Source: G958296245 sp963664035
GTDB lineage: Bacteria > Chloroflexota > Dehalococcoidia > Lucifugimonadales > G958296245
DNA length: 64,000 nucleotides
NCBI GenBank assembly: GCA_963664035.2
Contig: OY760867.2
Location: forward strand, 1,674,001 to 1,738,000
Direction: 5' to 3'
Below are positions 47,848-56,008 of the stretch, piece after piece; the first letter of the stretch is position 1; each line of letters begins with the position of its first letter. The translations under genes and the position numbers were made by a program. The notes beneath the pieces are model-generated. The model was not told where the DNA came from. It made no database searches and saw only the letters and a list, made by a program, of their open reading frames with translations.

Positions 47848-47973
47848 ATGAAACTCCGTGGCGATGTTCGGGACATCCCTCTGGTGATTGCAGTCTGGGT
47901 GGTATTCCTCGTACTCGCCTGGTCGGTAAATCTACCGAGGGTGTTATGGGAGATAGTCCTCCAATCCTTCTAG
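47848..47973 (+). CDS. 41-aa single-helix membrane peptide
   Basis: ATG 47848 with AGGAGGT 8 nt upstream. 'MKLRGDVRDIPLVIAVWVVF' continues into one hydrophobic helix (about residues 10-26) and a short polar tail. The strong SD supports translation. An upstream in-frame ATG at 47791 has a weaker context. No family is recognised. Small hydrophobic peptides near mobile DNA can be toxins or membrane-protein regulators, but nothing here proves it. Confidence 0.5.
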   Translation: MKLRGDVRDIPLVIAVWVVFLVLAWSVNLPRVLWEIVLQSF

Positions 47974-48286
47974 GTGCCAGAGCGATTCCCTGAGCAACAA
48001 CCGTCAGAAGCGCCGGTAGCGCGCCTCTCCCCGTCCGGCTCCACTTCGAGGACGCCCCCCGTCGCCGTCGAGAACGCGCCGGACGCGGCGCATGAACGAG
48101 TTCGCACTGTCAAATCTGTATCACCTAGTATATGTTCCAGTTGACCGCTTCCCCGAAAGGCTAGAATGAGGCACTGCCGGAAGTGCGGCTGGAAAGTATC
48201 TGTTGGCGCACTCGCCTGCCCACATTGCGGCGAGAACTTCCGGCTCAGTTGCTTCGGGTCTTGTTACGCCATTCTCGTCCTTGCCA

Positions 48287-49721
48287 GTAACTGTTCAGAG
48301 TTGATGAGAGAGGAGGAGATTACGGGACTCGATGAGGGGATTGAGACCTCTGGCTCTCCATGTGCCGAAAAGGGATGCCAGGGCCATCTTGCTTTGGGTT
48401 CCCCTCTCAGAGCGAGTGCCGCCACTGATCTTTCGACTGATGACCAGGTGTCTGAGGCTCCGCTCAGCCGCGTTGTTCTCAGGCGGCACGTTGGGATGCG
48501 AGACGAAGACGAACAACTCTTTGATGAACCGTTCCATGCGTCGGCAGAGCTTGGCTTGAGGCGCCGTCTGGTCGTCGGAGAAGGGGTGGCACAGCGACAG
48601 CAACCGTCTCTCCAACACCAACTGGTTGGACGACACTGACCGCTGATAACCGGCCGCCCTATGGTCGACAGTGGCAGCGCAGGTCTTGGCCTCGTCATAT
48701 AGTTGACGCACCGCTCGGGCCCACCGAGACAGGCCAGCGTCCTGAGGGTACAGCGCCTCCAGGTCACGGATGTCCCGCAGAAGGTGGACCCAGCACCGCT
48801 GCTTGAGACCAGGGTAGTGGTTGTATGCGGCGTAGAAGTCGCTCACCAGCACCCCGCTGAAGGAGTCCCCCAACGCCTCGTCCACCACACCCTTGCCGCG
48901 ACCACGACGCAGGAAGTACCGGTCAGTCGGTGTGCTGAATGTCCAGACATAGCCGTTGACCCCGTCCTGACGCCATCCGGTCTCATCGGCATTGACCACC
49001 GGAGAGCCCCGGATGCGCTCGACCATCTCAGCCACTGTCGGCTGTGCCCGTCGCGCCATCCGGTGAATCATGTCTACGATGGCGCCCACGCTCAGCCTGA
49101 GCTGATGGACCGTCTGCAGGTACTGCTGGATACTCCTTATGGGAAGCCGGCCCTCCTCTCGAAGCGTCACTACCAAGCTCACCAGATTGACGCCAAAGCG
49201 CTGACGGCCCACTGCCAGCCCCTTCAACGGGTCTTGGGGCAGCCGCCGTTGTCCGCATAGAGCACACATTCGGGCGACGATGACCTGCTCGATCACCTCT
49301 ACCGGAGCCAACGGAAGCTCGATCACCTCCCGCGTACTATGCACCCAGCCCCCCGTCAGGCCCGTACCACACCCAGGGCACGACTCAGCGGCGTGCACCA
49401 CCCTCCGGGTGGGTTCCATCCGCCGACGGGCAAAGCCGTGAGCACGCTCCTTCCGAGGCTTCCTGCTCTCCGACTCTCGCCGCTTGGTCGCCTTGTTGCC
49501 CGGCATCCCTACAGACGAGCCACGAGTTGCGCGGCGCTCCAACCCTTCGACCCGCCGCCGAAGCTCTGCGATCACCAACTGCTGCTCGGCGATGATCGCC
49601 AGCAGGGTCTCCCGGCTTGCGCTATTGAGGTCTGATCCAATCTTCACCACTCCCTTATGGCACAACTGGTCACCTGAACGCTAGGCTTTTCAAGTTCACC
49701 TCATCAACTCTGAACAGTTAC
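48287..49721 (-). mobile_element. IS66-family insertion sequence, copy 2
   Basis: 1435 bp, the same length as copy 1 and in the opposite orientation, with the same 22-bp inverted repeats and flanked by the 8-bp target duplication CCTTGCCA (48279-48286 and 49722-49729). It is inserted in a zinc-ribbon membrane protein gene. The proteins of the two copies are identical, so transposition was recent. Confidence 0.95.
48295..49665 (-). CDS. IS66-family transposase, copy 2
   Basis: 456 aa, identical to the protein at 12322-13692: N-terminal coiled coil, CxxC zinc segment, DDE core with 'VVNADETGWR' and 'LVSDFYAAYN', C-terminal 'PENNAAERSLRH'. Intact, so presumably active, and able to mobilise both copies. 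Recombination between the two inverted copies would invert the 34.6 kb between them. Confidence 0.95.
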   Translation of the reverse strand: MCHKGVVKIGSDLNSASRETLLAIIAEQQLVIAELRRRVEGLERRATRGSSVGMPGNKATKRRESESRKPRKERAHGFARRRMEPTRRVVHAAESCPGCGTGLTGGWVHSTREVIELPLAPVEVIEQVIVARMCALCGQRRLPQDPLKGLAVGRQRFGVNLVSLVVTLREEGRLPIRSIQQYLQTVHQLRLSVGAIVDMIHRMARRAQPTVAEMVERIRGSPVVNADETGWRQDGVNGYVWTFSTPTDRYFLRRGRGKGVVDEALGDSFSGVLVSDFYAAYNHYPGLKQRCWVHLLRDIRDLEALYPQDAGLSRWARAVRQLYDEAKTCAATVDHRAAGYQRSVSSNQLVLERRLLSLCHPFSDDQTAPQAKLCRRMERFIKELFVFVSHPNVPPENNAAERSLRHLVISRKISGGTRSERGTQSKMALASLFGTWRARGLNPLIESRNLLLSHQL

Positions 49722-50001
49722 CCTTGCCATCCTGGCGTTGGCGGCAGCGGCGCTTGCAGTTATACTGGTGGTCTTTGTGAGAGAGATGCTGTAACTTCCA
49801 GTCACTCACTCATCCCTTCGTCCGTTCTCCTACTCCTAGCTCACAAACTCTTGTATCTGTCAAGTGAGAGTTACGGGGACGGGCGGTTCAGAATCAGGAG
49901 GGAAGTGCATTACCGTGACCGCGCTCCACCAGATACTCGCGGGCGTTCGGGATGTTCGCTGGATGGTGCGGCGAGTGGTGACCGGGCAGCGGTAAATTTA
50001 C

Positions 50002-50352
50002 TTACGCCGAGTTCAGGTGCGTAGACGCCTGCCGGAGAGTGACTCCAACGGGGTTCATATCCCCGCACCAGTACGTCAGGATGTCGCCGTTCTCCGAATG
50101 GTGGTCTGCATGATTCACGGACCCAAGAGTGAGGGAGTCGGCATCCGAGTCGTAGCCGCACTTGCCCAATGGTAAGTACGCGGACGCGCCCAGAACCTCG
50201 AGGCTCACGACGTGAGTATCGTGGTCGTCCACGAGGCCAACGAGTACCCCGGGGTCGTCCTCAAGGTCGGCACACGAGACTTCCTGATCGGACTCGCCGG
50301 TCAAGACTCGCAGAACGTCCACCTCTCGGTCGTACACCACGGTCAGTTCCAT
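50002..50352 (-). CDS. DUF2283-like small protein
   Basis: 116 aa. 'MELTVVYDREVDVLRVLTGES' and 'DDPGVLVGLVDDHDTHVVSLEVLGASAYLPLG' resemble DUF2283 proteins, which often pair with a small toxin-like partner. The second half (residues 62-116) has no recognisable pattern. It overlaps the upstream gene by 10 nt, indicating coupled translation. Function unknown; antitoxin-like role is inferred from layout only. Confidence 0.5.
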   Translation of the reverse strand: MELTVVYDREVDVLRVLTGESDQEVSCADLEDDPGVLVGLVDDHDTHVVSLEVLGASAYLPLGKCGYDSDADSLTLGSVNHADHHSENGDILTYWCGDMNPVGVTLRQASTHLNSA

Positions 50353-50753
50353 CCTCGTACCTCCAGATCCCGAAAGCGCCGCTCGAAGTAGGCTCTGTCA
50401 CGCTGCTGCCATGCGACCGTCGCGTTCCTGTCCCGAAAGGCGTTCACGATGGTAGTGTCGTCTTCCGACACCGCTACCCGCACCACCTTATCCAGATCCG
50501 GCACGTAGGCCAGATAATTCCAACTTGGGCGGCCGGTCGCGTCAATGTAAATGCCCCGCACGAACCAATCGGCCAGCACATGCGCCACGACCTTGCGGGT
50601 CATGCCAGGGTGCGGGTTGTCCAGCATGTACCGAGAGACCGTACGGATGCGCCCCCCAGCATCCAAAGTGCGCTTGCTACCGCAGGCGGGACATCCGCGC
50701 CTCTCGCTAGGCGTCTGCCTGCTTCGGCATTGGCTACCGCGCATGTGACTCAT
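50343..50753 (-). CDS. Small zinc-knuckle protein paired with DUF2283-like gene
   Basis: 136 aa. The N-terminal region has a CPACG knuckle (residues 21-25). The rest ('MLDNPHPGMTRKVVAHVLADWFVRGIYIDATGRPSWNYLAYVPDLDKVVRVAVSEDDTTIVNAFRDRN') recalls small toxins that pair with DUF2283 genes: an N-terminal helical region, then beta strands ending in 'IVNAFRDR'. The start could be ATG 50753 or 50744; a GGAAGGG is adjacent to the first. Not recognised with confidence. Confidence 0.5.
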   Translation of the reverse strand: MSHMRGSQCRSRQTPSERRGCPACGSKRTLDAGGRIRTVSRYMLDNPHPGMTRKVVAHVLADWFVRGIYIDATGRPSWNYLAYVPDLDKVVRVAVSEDDTTIVNAFRDRNATVAWQQRDRAYFERRFRDLEVRGWN

Positions 50754-50849
50754 CCCTTCCCATTATACAACAGGAGTTATGCACTTCCCTCATTGTCAGA
50801 ATCAGCATTTTCTGGATTAGGGGATTGGCGGGATTGAAGCATCCAAGGG

Positions 50850-50912
50850 CCGGGGATGGGTTCCAGCCCCGTATCGGGGTACGGGGCAGGCTCTGCGCGG
50901 GAACGACGGATG
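50850..50912. repeat. Compound repeat: CCCCGTAT / TACGGGGCAGGCTC plus partial REP-C
   Basis: CCCCGTATCGGGGTACGGGGCAGGCTCTGCGCGGGAACGACGG type element. The first part recurs at 57421-57450 and 62025-62056 (GTATC..AGTACGGGGCA(A/G)GCTCTAACC). Confidence 0.65.
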
Positions 50913-50963
50913 TGGGGGAAGTGGTACCCTTGGGCTCCGACCGAGGGCTATGGAGATCCAGAT

Positions 50964-52433
50964 ATGGGGAATAGGGACACTGGCGAAGCATTGAGGCGGC
51001 TGGTGGCGCACGTCCGCGAGGAAGGCGGCGAGGTGTCGGAGGGCGACGTGCGCGAGAGGTATGCTCCCGTGTTTGCCGCCGCGGACGTCGTGAACGCCGT
51101 CGACGTGGTCATGGAGATGGAGGCGCTGAAGCTCAGGATCGACGTGGAGGCGATGGGGCCGTTCCTAGCGCTTCCCAAGGCCGAAGCGTCCCGCAGGTTC
51201 GGGCGCTTGAAGGAGTGGATGGGCGGGGCTTACGTGGACGTGGTGATCACGCCGGCGTTGGCCGAGTTCCTCGGCTCGCCGGGGGACTTTGAGGCGAAGC
51301 TGGGGGAGCTCGACGGGCTGATGGAGGAGACGCGCAACGGGCGATTCGATGCGGGCAACCCGTTGCAGCGCGACCTGGAGTACTGGAAGTTCAGCCACGA
51401 GTACTCGCGGGTGTACGGCGTCAACCGGCGGTTGCCGTACGTCAACGACCCATTCTCCGTGCTGTACCGCAGGTTCGTCGAGATGCCGGAGCTCGAGCAT
51501 GAGCACGAGGAGACGTGGCGCCTGGAAGGGCGGCACCTGCGTGAGGTGAAGCGCGTGGCCTACGAGGCTTACCTGTTCCTGCGCTTCCTGCTCCGCTTCC
51601 GGGCGGGCACCTCCAGGCCCATCGTGGTGGTCGGCAACAACAGGTACGGCAGGCAGTGGATGGTGGAGCCGCTGGAGAGGCTCTTGGGGGAGGGGTTCAC
51701 GCTCCGGTATGACGGCGTGCCGTCGCATACCTCCATGAGGCTGACGGTGGCGTGGGCGCGCAACTTCGAGCAGTCGGCGGACAACACGGGTCCTTGGACG
51801 CCGGACGCTTTCCCGATGGAGTTCGTGCGCGAGATGGACCGGGACATGCCGCACATCGTGGTGGCCGACGGCAAGAGCATCCACTCGTACCAGGGGGACA
51901 TGATGCTGTCGAGGGCGTCGAAGATATACGCGAACTGGGCCGCCGTCTTCAACGACGTGAGGGCGGAGGGCCGCCGCTCCGCCTACTGGGGCGAGAGCTG
52001 CCTGCCGGAGGGCCACCTGCGGGAGCTGGTCCACTGGTTCGAGTTCGTGAGGCTGCGGAGGCAGCTTGCGGAGTGGGTCTCCCCCGGCGAGACCTACCGC
52101 GTGGGGCTGTGGGCGCCGCATCCCACGGAGACGATCCAGCTGGGGGAGCTGCGGGTGCCGTACGCGCCGCCGGAGCTTGACACGGACCGGCCGCAGTTCG
52201 TGCTGGCCAACCCGATGGTCTACGACAGCGCCTTGCTGCCCGAGGGGCTGCGGGACACGGCGCCGTACTACTTCGACGGCCCGGAGAGGTACGTGCAGGA
52301 GGAGATCGTGTTCGGGTTCGGGCCTTACGGTTTCCAGCCGGCGGTAAGGGGCACGATGACGGCTACCTTCGTGGCCGCCGTGCAGAGGGCGATCGAGGAG
52401 GAGGTGTCGCGGCTGATGGGGGTGGAGGCTTAG
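50964..52433 (+). CDS. Unrecognised 489-aa protein
   Basis: ATG 50964 with GGAG about 8 nt upstream. I do not recognise the family. An N-terminal helical region (residues 1-75: 'ALRRLVAHVREEGGEVSEGDVRERY') is followed by a mixed domain. 'RPIVVVGNNRYGRQWMVEPLERLL...LRYDGVPSHTSMRL' could be a nucleotide- or phosphate-binding strand-loop-helix, and 'PHIVVADGKSIHSYQGDMMLSRASKIYANW' is another conserved-looking patch. No signal peptide or membrane helix. It stands alone between repeats; a cytoplasmic enzyme is plausible. Confidence 0.7.
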   Translation: MGNRDTGEALRRLVAHVREEGGEVSEGDVRERYAPVFAAADVVNAVDVVMEMEALKLRIDVEAMGPFLALPKAEASRRFGRLKEWMGGAYVDVVITPALAEFLGSPGDFEAKLGELDGLMEETRNGRFDAGNPLQRDLEYWKFSHEYSRVYGVNRRLPYVNDPFSVLYRRFVEMPELEHEHEETWRLEGRHLREVKRVAYEAYLFLRFLLRFRAGTSRPIVVVGNNRYGRQWMVEPLERLLGEGFTLRYDGVPSHTSMRLTVAWARNFEQSADNTGPWTPDAFPMEFVREMDRDMPHIVVADGKSIHSYQGDMMLSRASKIYANWAAVFNDVRAEGRRSAYWGESCLPEGHLRELVHWFEFVRLRRQLAEWVSPGETYRVGLWAPHPTETIQLGELRVPYAPPELDTDRPQFVLANPMVYDSALLPEGLRDTAPYYFDGPERYVQEEIVFGFGPYGFQPAVRGTMTATFVAAVQRAIEEEVSRLMGVEA

Positions 52434-52509
52434 GAGAAAATCATACCAGTTCGGTGTGATGCGACCATAAAATACCGTCACTCCAGTGTAGGCTGGAGTC
52501 CAGTGGCCT

Positions 52510-52545
52510 GGGACTGGATTCCCGCTTTCGCGGGAAAGACGAGTT
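52510..52545. repeat. REP-C palindromic repeat
   Basis: GGATTCCCGC-TTTC-GCGGGAAAGACGAG, a copy of the element at 14045. The gap 52434-52580 otherwise holds nothing I recognise. Confidence 0.8.
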
Positions 52546-52580
52546 TATGACGTACTTAGAATGAGATAGTATCAGTCGGC

Positions 52581-52943
52581 CTACGATGCTATCGGCACAA
52601 CTTTCGAACGGCGGATGACGCGGTCACGCGTGAGCAGGGGAACGCCGTGCACTACGCTGGTGGCGGCAATAAGCTCGTCCGCCGGGTCGCTCTCGAAGTC
52701 GAGGCGTGTTGACGTCCGCGCCACGGCTAGGTCGATTGGCCATACGTGCAATCGGCTCAGGACGCGGACCACGTCCCTATCGTCGAGTTGCATATCGACT
52801 CGACCGAGCTCAACGAGCTTCGCCAACTCCCACAAGACTATGGCTGAGATCGACCAGCTATCTCGCGCCAGAAGCGCCCGCTCGGATGGACGCAGGTCAC
52901 CGTTCACCGCATAGATGAGGACGTGGGTGTCAAGGTTGATCAT
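52581..52943 (-). CDS. vapC: PIN-domain ribonuclease toxin (VapC-like)
   Basis: 120 aa from ATG 52943, overlapping the antitoxin stop by 4 nt (ATGA). PIN catalytic acids: Asp5 (INLDTHVL), Glu39 (VLWELAK), Asp89 (SDPADELIAATS) and Asp107. A typical VapC-type toxin cleaving tRNA or rRNA. The longer frame to 53027 only reads through the antitoxin. Confidence 0.88.
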   Translation of the reverse strand: MINLDTHVLIYAVNGDLRPSERALLARDSWSISAIVLWELAKLVELGRVDMQLDDRDVVRVLSRLHVWPIDLAVARTSTRLDFESDPADELIAATSVVHGVPLLTRDRVIRRSKVVPIAS

Positions 52944-53155
52944 CCCGCGTTCCACCGGACACCGGTGCTGAAGATGTCGCCTCGGACCTTGACCTTGTGA
53001 CTCAGACTGCCTATCAGGTCGCTCCACTGCCTGTCGTAGGGGAGTACTTGGGCAACCGGCTTGCCATGCTTGGTGACGACCAGCCCGTCGTCGTCAAGCT
53101 GGTCCAACAAGGCCAAGCACTGCTCCTTGAACTTAGCCGCACCGATCGTATTCAT
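52940..53155 (-). CDS. Phd/YefM-type antitoxin
   Basis: 71 aa from ATG 53155, with GAGGAGG about 8 nt upstream; upstream in-frame ATGs at 53182 and 53212 overlap the promoter. 'MNTIGAAKFKEQCLALLDQLDDDGLVVTKHGKPVAQVLPY' is the Phd/YefM DNA-binding fold. It overlaps the PIN toxin by 4 nt. Phd-type antitoxins repress their own promoter, which lies directly upstream. Confidence 0.85.
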   Translation of the reverse strand: MNTIGAAKFKEQCLALLDQLDDDGLVVTKHGKPVAQVLPYDRQWSDLIGSLSHKVKVRGDIFSTGVRWNAG

Positions 53156-53182
53156 AACGGATACCTCCTCTGAAGTAGACAT

Positions 53183-53211
53183 AGTATATGACTGGTCAAT
53201 ACTTTTGTCCA
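53183..53211 (-). promoter_or_regulatory. Promoter of vapBC-type operon
   Basis: Minus strand TGGACA-N17-TATACT, 28 nt before the antitoxin ATG. Nested ATAGTATAT/ATATACTAT symmetry around the -10 box could be part of an operator. Confidence 0.65.
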
Positions 53212-53234
53212 TACCTGCATGAGAAGCGGCGCGG

Positions 53235-53957
53235 CTAGAGCCAGTCGGTGCTGCGGTGGGTTAGGATGCGGAGGCGGTCGGCGTTGGTGACGAAGGGGGC
53301 GACGTTGGCGACGAACTCCTGGAGGCTCTCGGCGACGCTGGCGTTGGTGGTGTCGATCTCCATCTTGCGGCGTATTAGGGATACGTCGTACTGCTCCTGG
53401 AAGAGCTCCAGGACCTGCTCGGCGTCCTCGGCTCGGAAGTAGGTGTCCTTGTGCCTGCCGGGGAAGGGGCTGTCGCCTTTCGCCATGCGCTCGCGGATGG
53501 TCTCCGGGGACGCCTTGACGAGCACCATGACCATGTCGGGCAGCAGCTTCAGCACGTCCTCGTCGATCCACCTGGCCAGCATCCGGCGGTCGGCGTACTC
53601 GCCGGGGGCGCCGTAGCCGTAGTAGAGGGGCGCGTACACCGCGTCGCCGTAGTACCAGTCCATCAGGAACAGGTCCGGCTCGTCGATGTACCCCGGCGTG
53701 AGCTTGTTGTATATCTGGTAGCGCTGGTAGTGCTCCAGCAGGCCGGGGTTGAGGGTCAGCATCTGCTTTTCGGACAGCTCCTTGTGGTGCTCGTGGCCCA
53801 TGGCATGCACGACGTGGGGCAGCACGAAATGGTCGTGGAACGAGAAGTGCGGCGGGGGCAGGAACGGCTGTCCCGTCTGCTCCGACCACCAGCGGGAGAC
53901 CTCGATCCCGAGGGTGTGCTTGCCGGCCCATTCGCATCCGATGAATAGCAGCCGCAT
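53235..53957 (-). CDS. P-loop kinase-like protein
   Basis: 240 aa from ATG 53957, because AGGAGG lies 7 nt upstream of it and only 1 nt from the alternative ATG 53963. An N-terminal P-loop 'FIGCEWAGKHTLG' (6-17) fits GxxxxGK but with His14 instead of Ser/Thr after the Lys. 'DEPDLFLMDWYYGD' and 'MVMVLVKASPETIRERMAKGDSPFPGRHKD' resemble nucleoside or sugar kinases, with a lid-like Arg-rich segment. It follows the epimerase gene directly and probably belongs to the same sugar-catabolic operon. Phosphoryl acceptor unknown. Confidence 0.65.
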   Translation of the reverse strand: MRLLFIGCEWAGKHTLGIEVSRWWSEQTGQPFLPPPHFSFHDHFVLPHVVHAMGHEHHKELSEKQMLTLNPGLLEHYQRYQIYNKLTPGYIDEPDLFLMDWYYGDAVYAPLYYGYGAPGEYADRRMLARWIDEDVLKLLPDMVMVLVKASPETIRERMAKGDSPFPGRHKDTYFRAEDAEQVLELFQEQYDVSLIRRKMEIDTTNASVAESLQEFVANVAPFVTNADRLRILTHRSTDWL

Positions 53958-53959
53958 TT

Positions 53960-54736
53960 TCATGCCTCCTTGGGAAGATCGAACCGTTCGGCGGAGTCCT
54001 GGGGCTCGTAGCCGAGCACGCGGCGGGGGTGCTCCAGGTCGCGGTAGCCCCACCTGTTGTTGGAGAGGGCGAAGAATACGTCGTACTTCAGGTCGTCGGG
54101 CGCGTCGATGCACCGCTGGAGTATCTGGGCGACGTCGCGGTGGCTCAGGTACCTGGCCACCTCGCCGATGACCTCCGGCCTGTTGGCCTCGTTCACCCTG
54201 CCGATGCGGACGCACAGCACGGACATGCCGTGGGCGTCGGAGAAGTGTCGGCCCAGCGCCTCGCCCCATACCTTGGTTGCGCCGTAGATGCCGCCGGGCC
54301 AGGTCCGCTCGTGGGTGATCTTGGGGAAGTCGTCGGGCACCTCGTCGTACCTGCCGGCGGCTATGGCGTCGTACGGCGGCACGGACTCGAAGCCGCGGGC
54401 GGTCGCGCCGCTGCTTGCGAAGACGACGCGCCGGACGCCTGCGAGGCGGGCCGCCTCGTAGACGTTGTACGCGCCGATGACGTTGACGGGAAGCTGGCCG
54501 TCGAAGCTGTCGTCGCCGAGGTACGCCGCCATGTGGGCCACGACGTCGACGCCCTCGAACGCCGGCTTTATCGCCTCCAGGTCCGCGACGTCGGCCTGGA
54601 AGGACTCGACGCCCTCCACGGGGCGGCGGTTGAGGGCGCGGAGCTCGTAGCCGCCCAGCTCCTCCAGGTGTTCTTTCAGGATGCCGCCGATCAGCCCGCT
54701 CATGCCGGTGATCAGCACCCGTTTCGTGTCTGTCAT
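53960..54736 (-). CDS. NAD-dependent epimerase/dehydratase
   Basis: 258 aa. Extended short-chain dehydrogenase: 'VLITGMSGLIGGIL' (GxxGxxG), 'DVVAHMAAYLGDD', Ser in 'FASSGATARG', and the Tyr-x-x-x-Lys pair in 'GIYGATKVWGEALG'. The length fits uronate dehydrogenase-like or sugar-nucleotide epimerase-like members. Located between the kinase-like gene (3 nt apart) and the enolase-superfamily dehydratase (12 nt apart), so likely the oxidative step of a hexuronate or aldose pathway. Confidence 0.85.
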   Translation of the reverse strand: MTDTKRVLITGMSGLIGGILKEHLEELGGYELRALNRRPVEGVESFQADVADLEAIKPAFEGVDVVAHMAAYLGDDSFDGQLPVNVIGAYNVYEAARLAGVRRVVFASSGATARGFESVPPYDAIAAGRYDEVPDDFPKITHERTWPGGIYGATKVWGEALGRHFSDAHGMSVLCVRIGRVNEANRPEVIGEVARYLSHRDVAQILQRCIDAPDDLKYDVFFALSNNRWGYRDLEHPRRVLGYEPQDSAERFDLPKEA

Positions 54737-54748
54737 GTTCGGTCCTCC

Positions 54749-55900
54749 CTACCAGTTGGTGTACGAGCCGTCGCGGCGGTGGAGGTGGGGCCCCTCCCAG
54801 AACTCGAAGCTGCCGCCGGCCGCGTCCTCGTCGAACTCGACGCCGAGCCCCGGGCCCGTGGGGACGGGATAGCGCGTGCCCTCCAGGGCGGGCTGGACGG
54901 GGAAGATGTCCTTGCCGTAGACCATGCCCTCCCTCTTGCGGTCCTCCAGGGTGTCGAAGTTGGGGACCGCGGCGGCGAGGTGGATGGACGCGGCGGTGCA
55001 GATGGGGCCGAGCGGGTTGTGGGGCATGAGGTCGATGTAGTGGGCCTCGCACCACCCCGCGACCTTCTTGGCCTCCGTAAAGCCTCCGATGTTGCAGATG
55101 TCCACGCGCGCGAAGTTGGTCAGGCCGCGCTCGACGTAGGGCAGGAAGTGCCACTTGCTGGAGATCTCCTCTCCGATGGCGAACGGCACGTCGGTCATGG
55201 AGCGGAGCGCCGCGTAGGCGTCCGGGGTCTCGTCGCGTATCGGCTCCTCCAGGAAGTCGAGCGTGTGGGGCGGCAGCATCTGGCAGAAGGAGGCGGCCTC
55301 GGCCACGCTCAGCTTGTGGTGGTAGTCGAGGCCCAGCACGGGGCGCGGCCCCAGCGCCTCGCGCACCTTGATCAGCCACTCCGCCGTGACGGCGATCGAC
55401 TCCCTGGGCTCGAAGAGGGTTGGGTCCTCGGCGGCGTTGGGCTCGGCGGGGGAGAAGCGGATGACGGTCCACCCCTCCTTCACCATCTCGAGGGCGTCTT
55501 CCACCACCTCCGGCCCCTGGAGGGGGTGGGCCGAGGTGGGGAAGCATGGCACGTAGTCGCGGTGCGCTCCCCCCAGAAGCTGGTACACGGGCACGCCCAG
55601 CTTTCTCGCCACGAGATCGTGCAGGGCGATGTCGATGGCCGACAGCGCGGCCGCCAGGATACGCCCGCCCTCGAAGTACTGGCTGCGGTAGACCTCCTGC
55701 CAGATGGCGCCGATGGCCATCGGGTCCTTGCCGACGAGGAACTCGCGGAAGTGGGCCACGGCCCCCTGGACGGCCAGCTCCCTGCCGGATACGCCGGCCT
55801 CGCCCCAGCCGTGGTAGCCCTCGTCCGACTCGACCTTCAGGACGAACATCGTCCTGGCCCCGGCCCAGATGGGGTAGCTCTTTATGTCGGTGATCTTCAT
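54749..55900 (-). CDS. Mandelate racemase / muconate lactonizing-family dehydratase
   Basis: 383 aa. The enolase-superfamily capping domain (1-125) is followed by a TIM barrel. Metal ligands are in 'VLGLDYHHKLS' (Asp), 'LDFLEEPIRDE' (Glu) and 'AIGEEISS' (Glu), with a catalytic His in 'DLMPHNPLGPI'. The pattern resembles D-galactonate dehydratase-type acid-sugar dehydratases. It would dehydrate a sugar acid to a 2-keto-3-deoxy acid. With the epimerase and kinase-like genes it forms a sugar-acid operon. Confidence 0.88.
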   Translation of the reverse strand: MKITDIKSYPIWAGARTMFVLKVESDEGYHGWGEAGVSGRELAVQGAVAHFREFLVGKDPMAIGAIWQEVYRSQYFEGGRILAAALSAIDIALHDLVARKLGVPVYQLLGGAHRDYVPCFPTSAHPLQGPEVVEDALEMVKEGWTVIRFSPAEPNAAEDPTLFEPRESIAVTAEWLIKVREALGPRPVLGLDYHHKLSVAEAASFCQMLPPHTLDFLEEPIRDETPDAYAALRSMTDVPFAIGEEISSKWHFLPYVERGLTNFARVDICNIGGFTEAKKVAGWCEAHYIDLMPHNPLGPICTAASIHLAAAVPNFDTLEDRKREGMVYGKDIFPVQPALEGTRYPVPTGPGLGVEFDEDAAGGSFEFWEGPHLHRRDGSYTNW

Positions 55901-55927
55901 GCTCTATTTCTTCTCATACGCTCGCGG

Positions 55928-55965
55928 CCGGGATGGGTTTCCGCTTTCGCGGGAACGACGGGTGG
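55928..55965. repeat. REP-C palindromic repeat
   Basis: GGGTTTCCGC-TTTC-GCGGGAACGACGGG between the dehydratase start and the sialidase stop. Confidence 0.8.
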
Positions 55966-56008
55966 CAGGACGATGTGGCGTGCGGATTTGGGGTGTCGAT
56001 CCATGTTG

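Larger units (their letters stand above)
48166..49794 (+). pseudogene. Zinc-ribbon membrane protein gene interrupted by IS66
   Basis: Two exon-like parts, 48166-48286 and 49730-49794, rejoin exactly when the IS and one target duplicate are removed. The result is a 61-aa protein: 'CRKCGWKVSVGALACPHCG' zinc ribbon (CxxC...CxxC), then one membrane helix (AILVLAILALAAAALAVILVVF) and VREML. Zinc-ribbon plus helix proteins are common small membrane proteins of unknown role. The interruption leaves only a fusion of the ribbon to IS-derived residues. Confidence 0.85.

Noticed and set aside
48166..48639. 157-aa open frame fusing the zinc ribbon to IS sequence
   Set aside because: After residue 40 it reads antisense IS66 DNA; it is the remnant of an interrupted gene.
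53958..55547. Long upstream extension of the kinase-like frame through the epimerase and dehydratase genes
   Set aside because: Residues are Arg/Pro/Gly-rich shadow sequence; AGGAGG sets the start at 53957.
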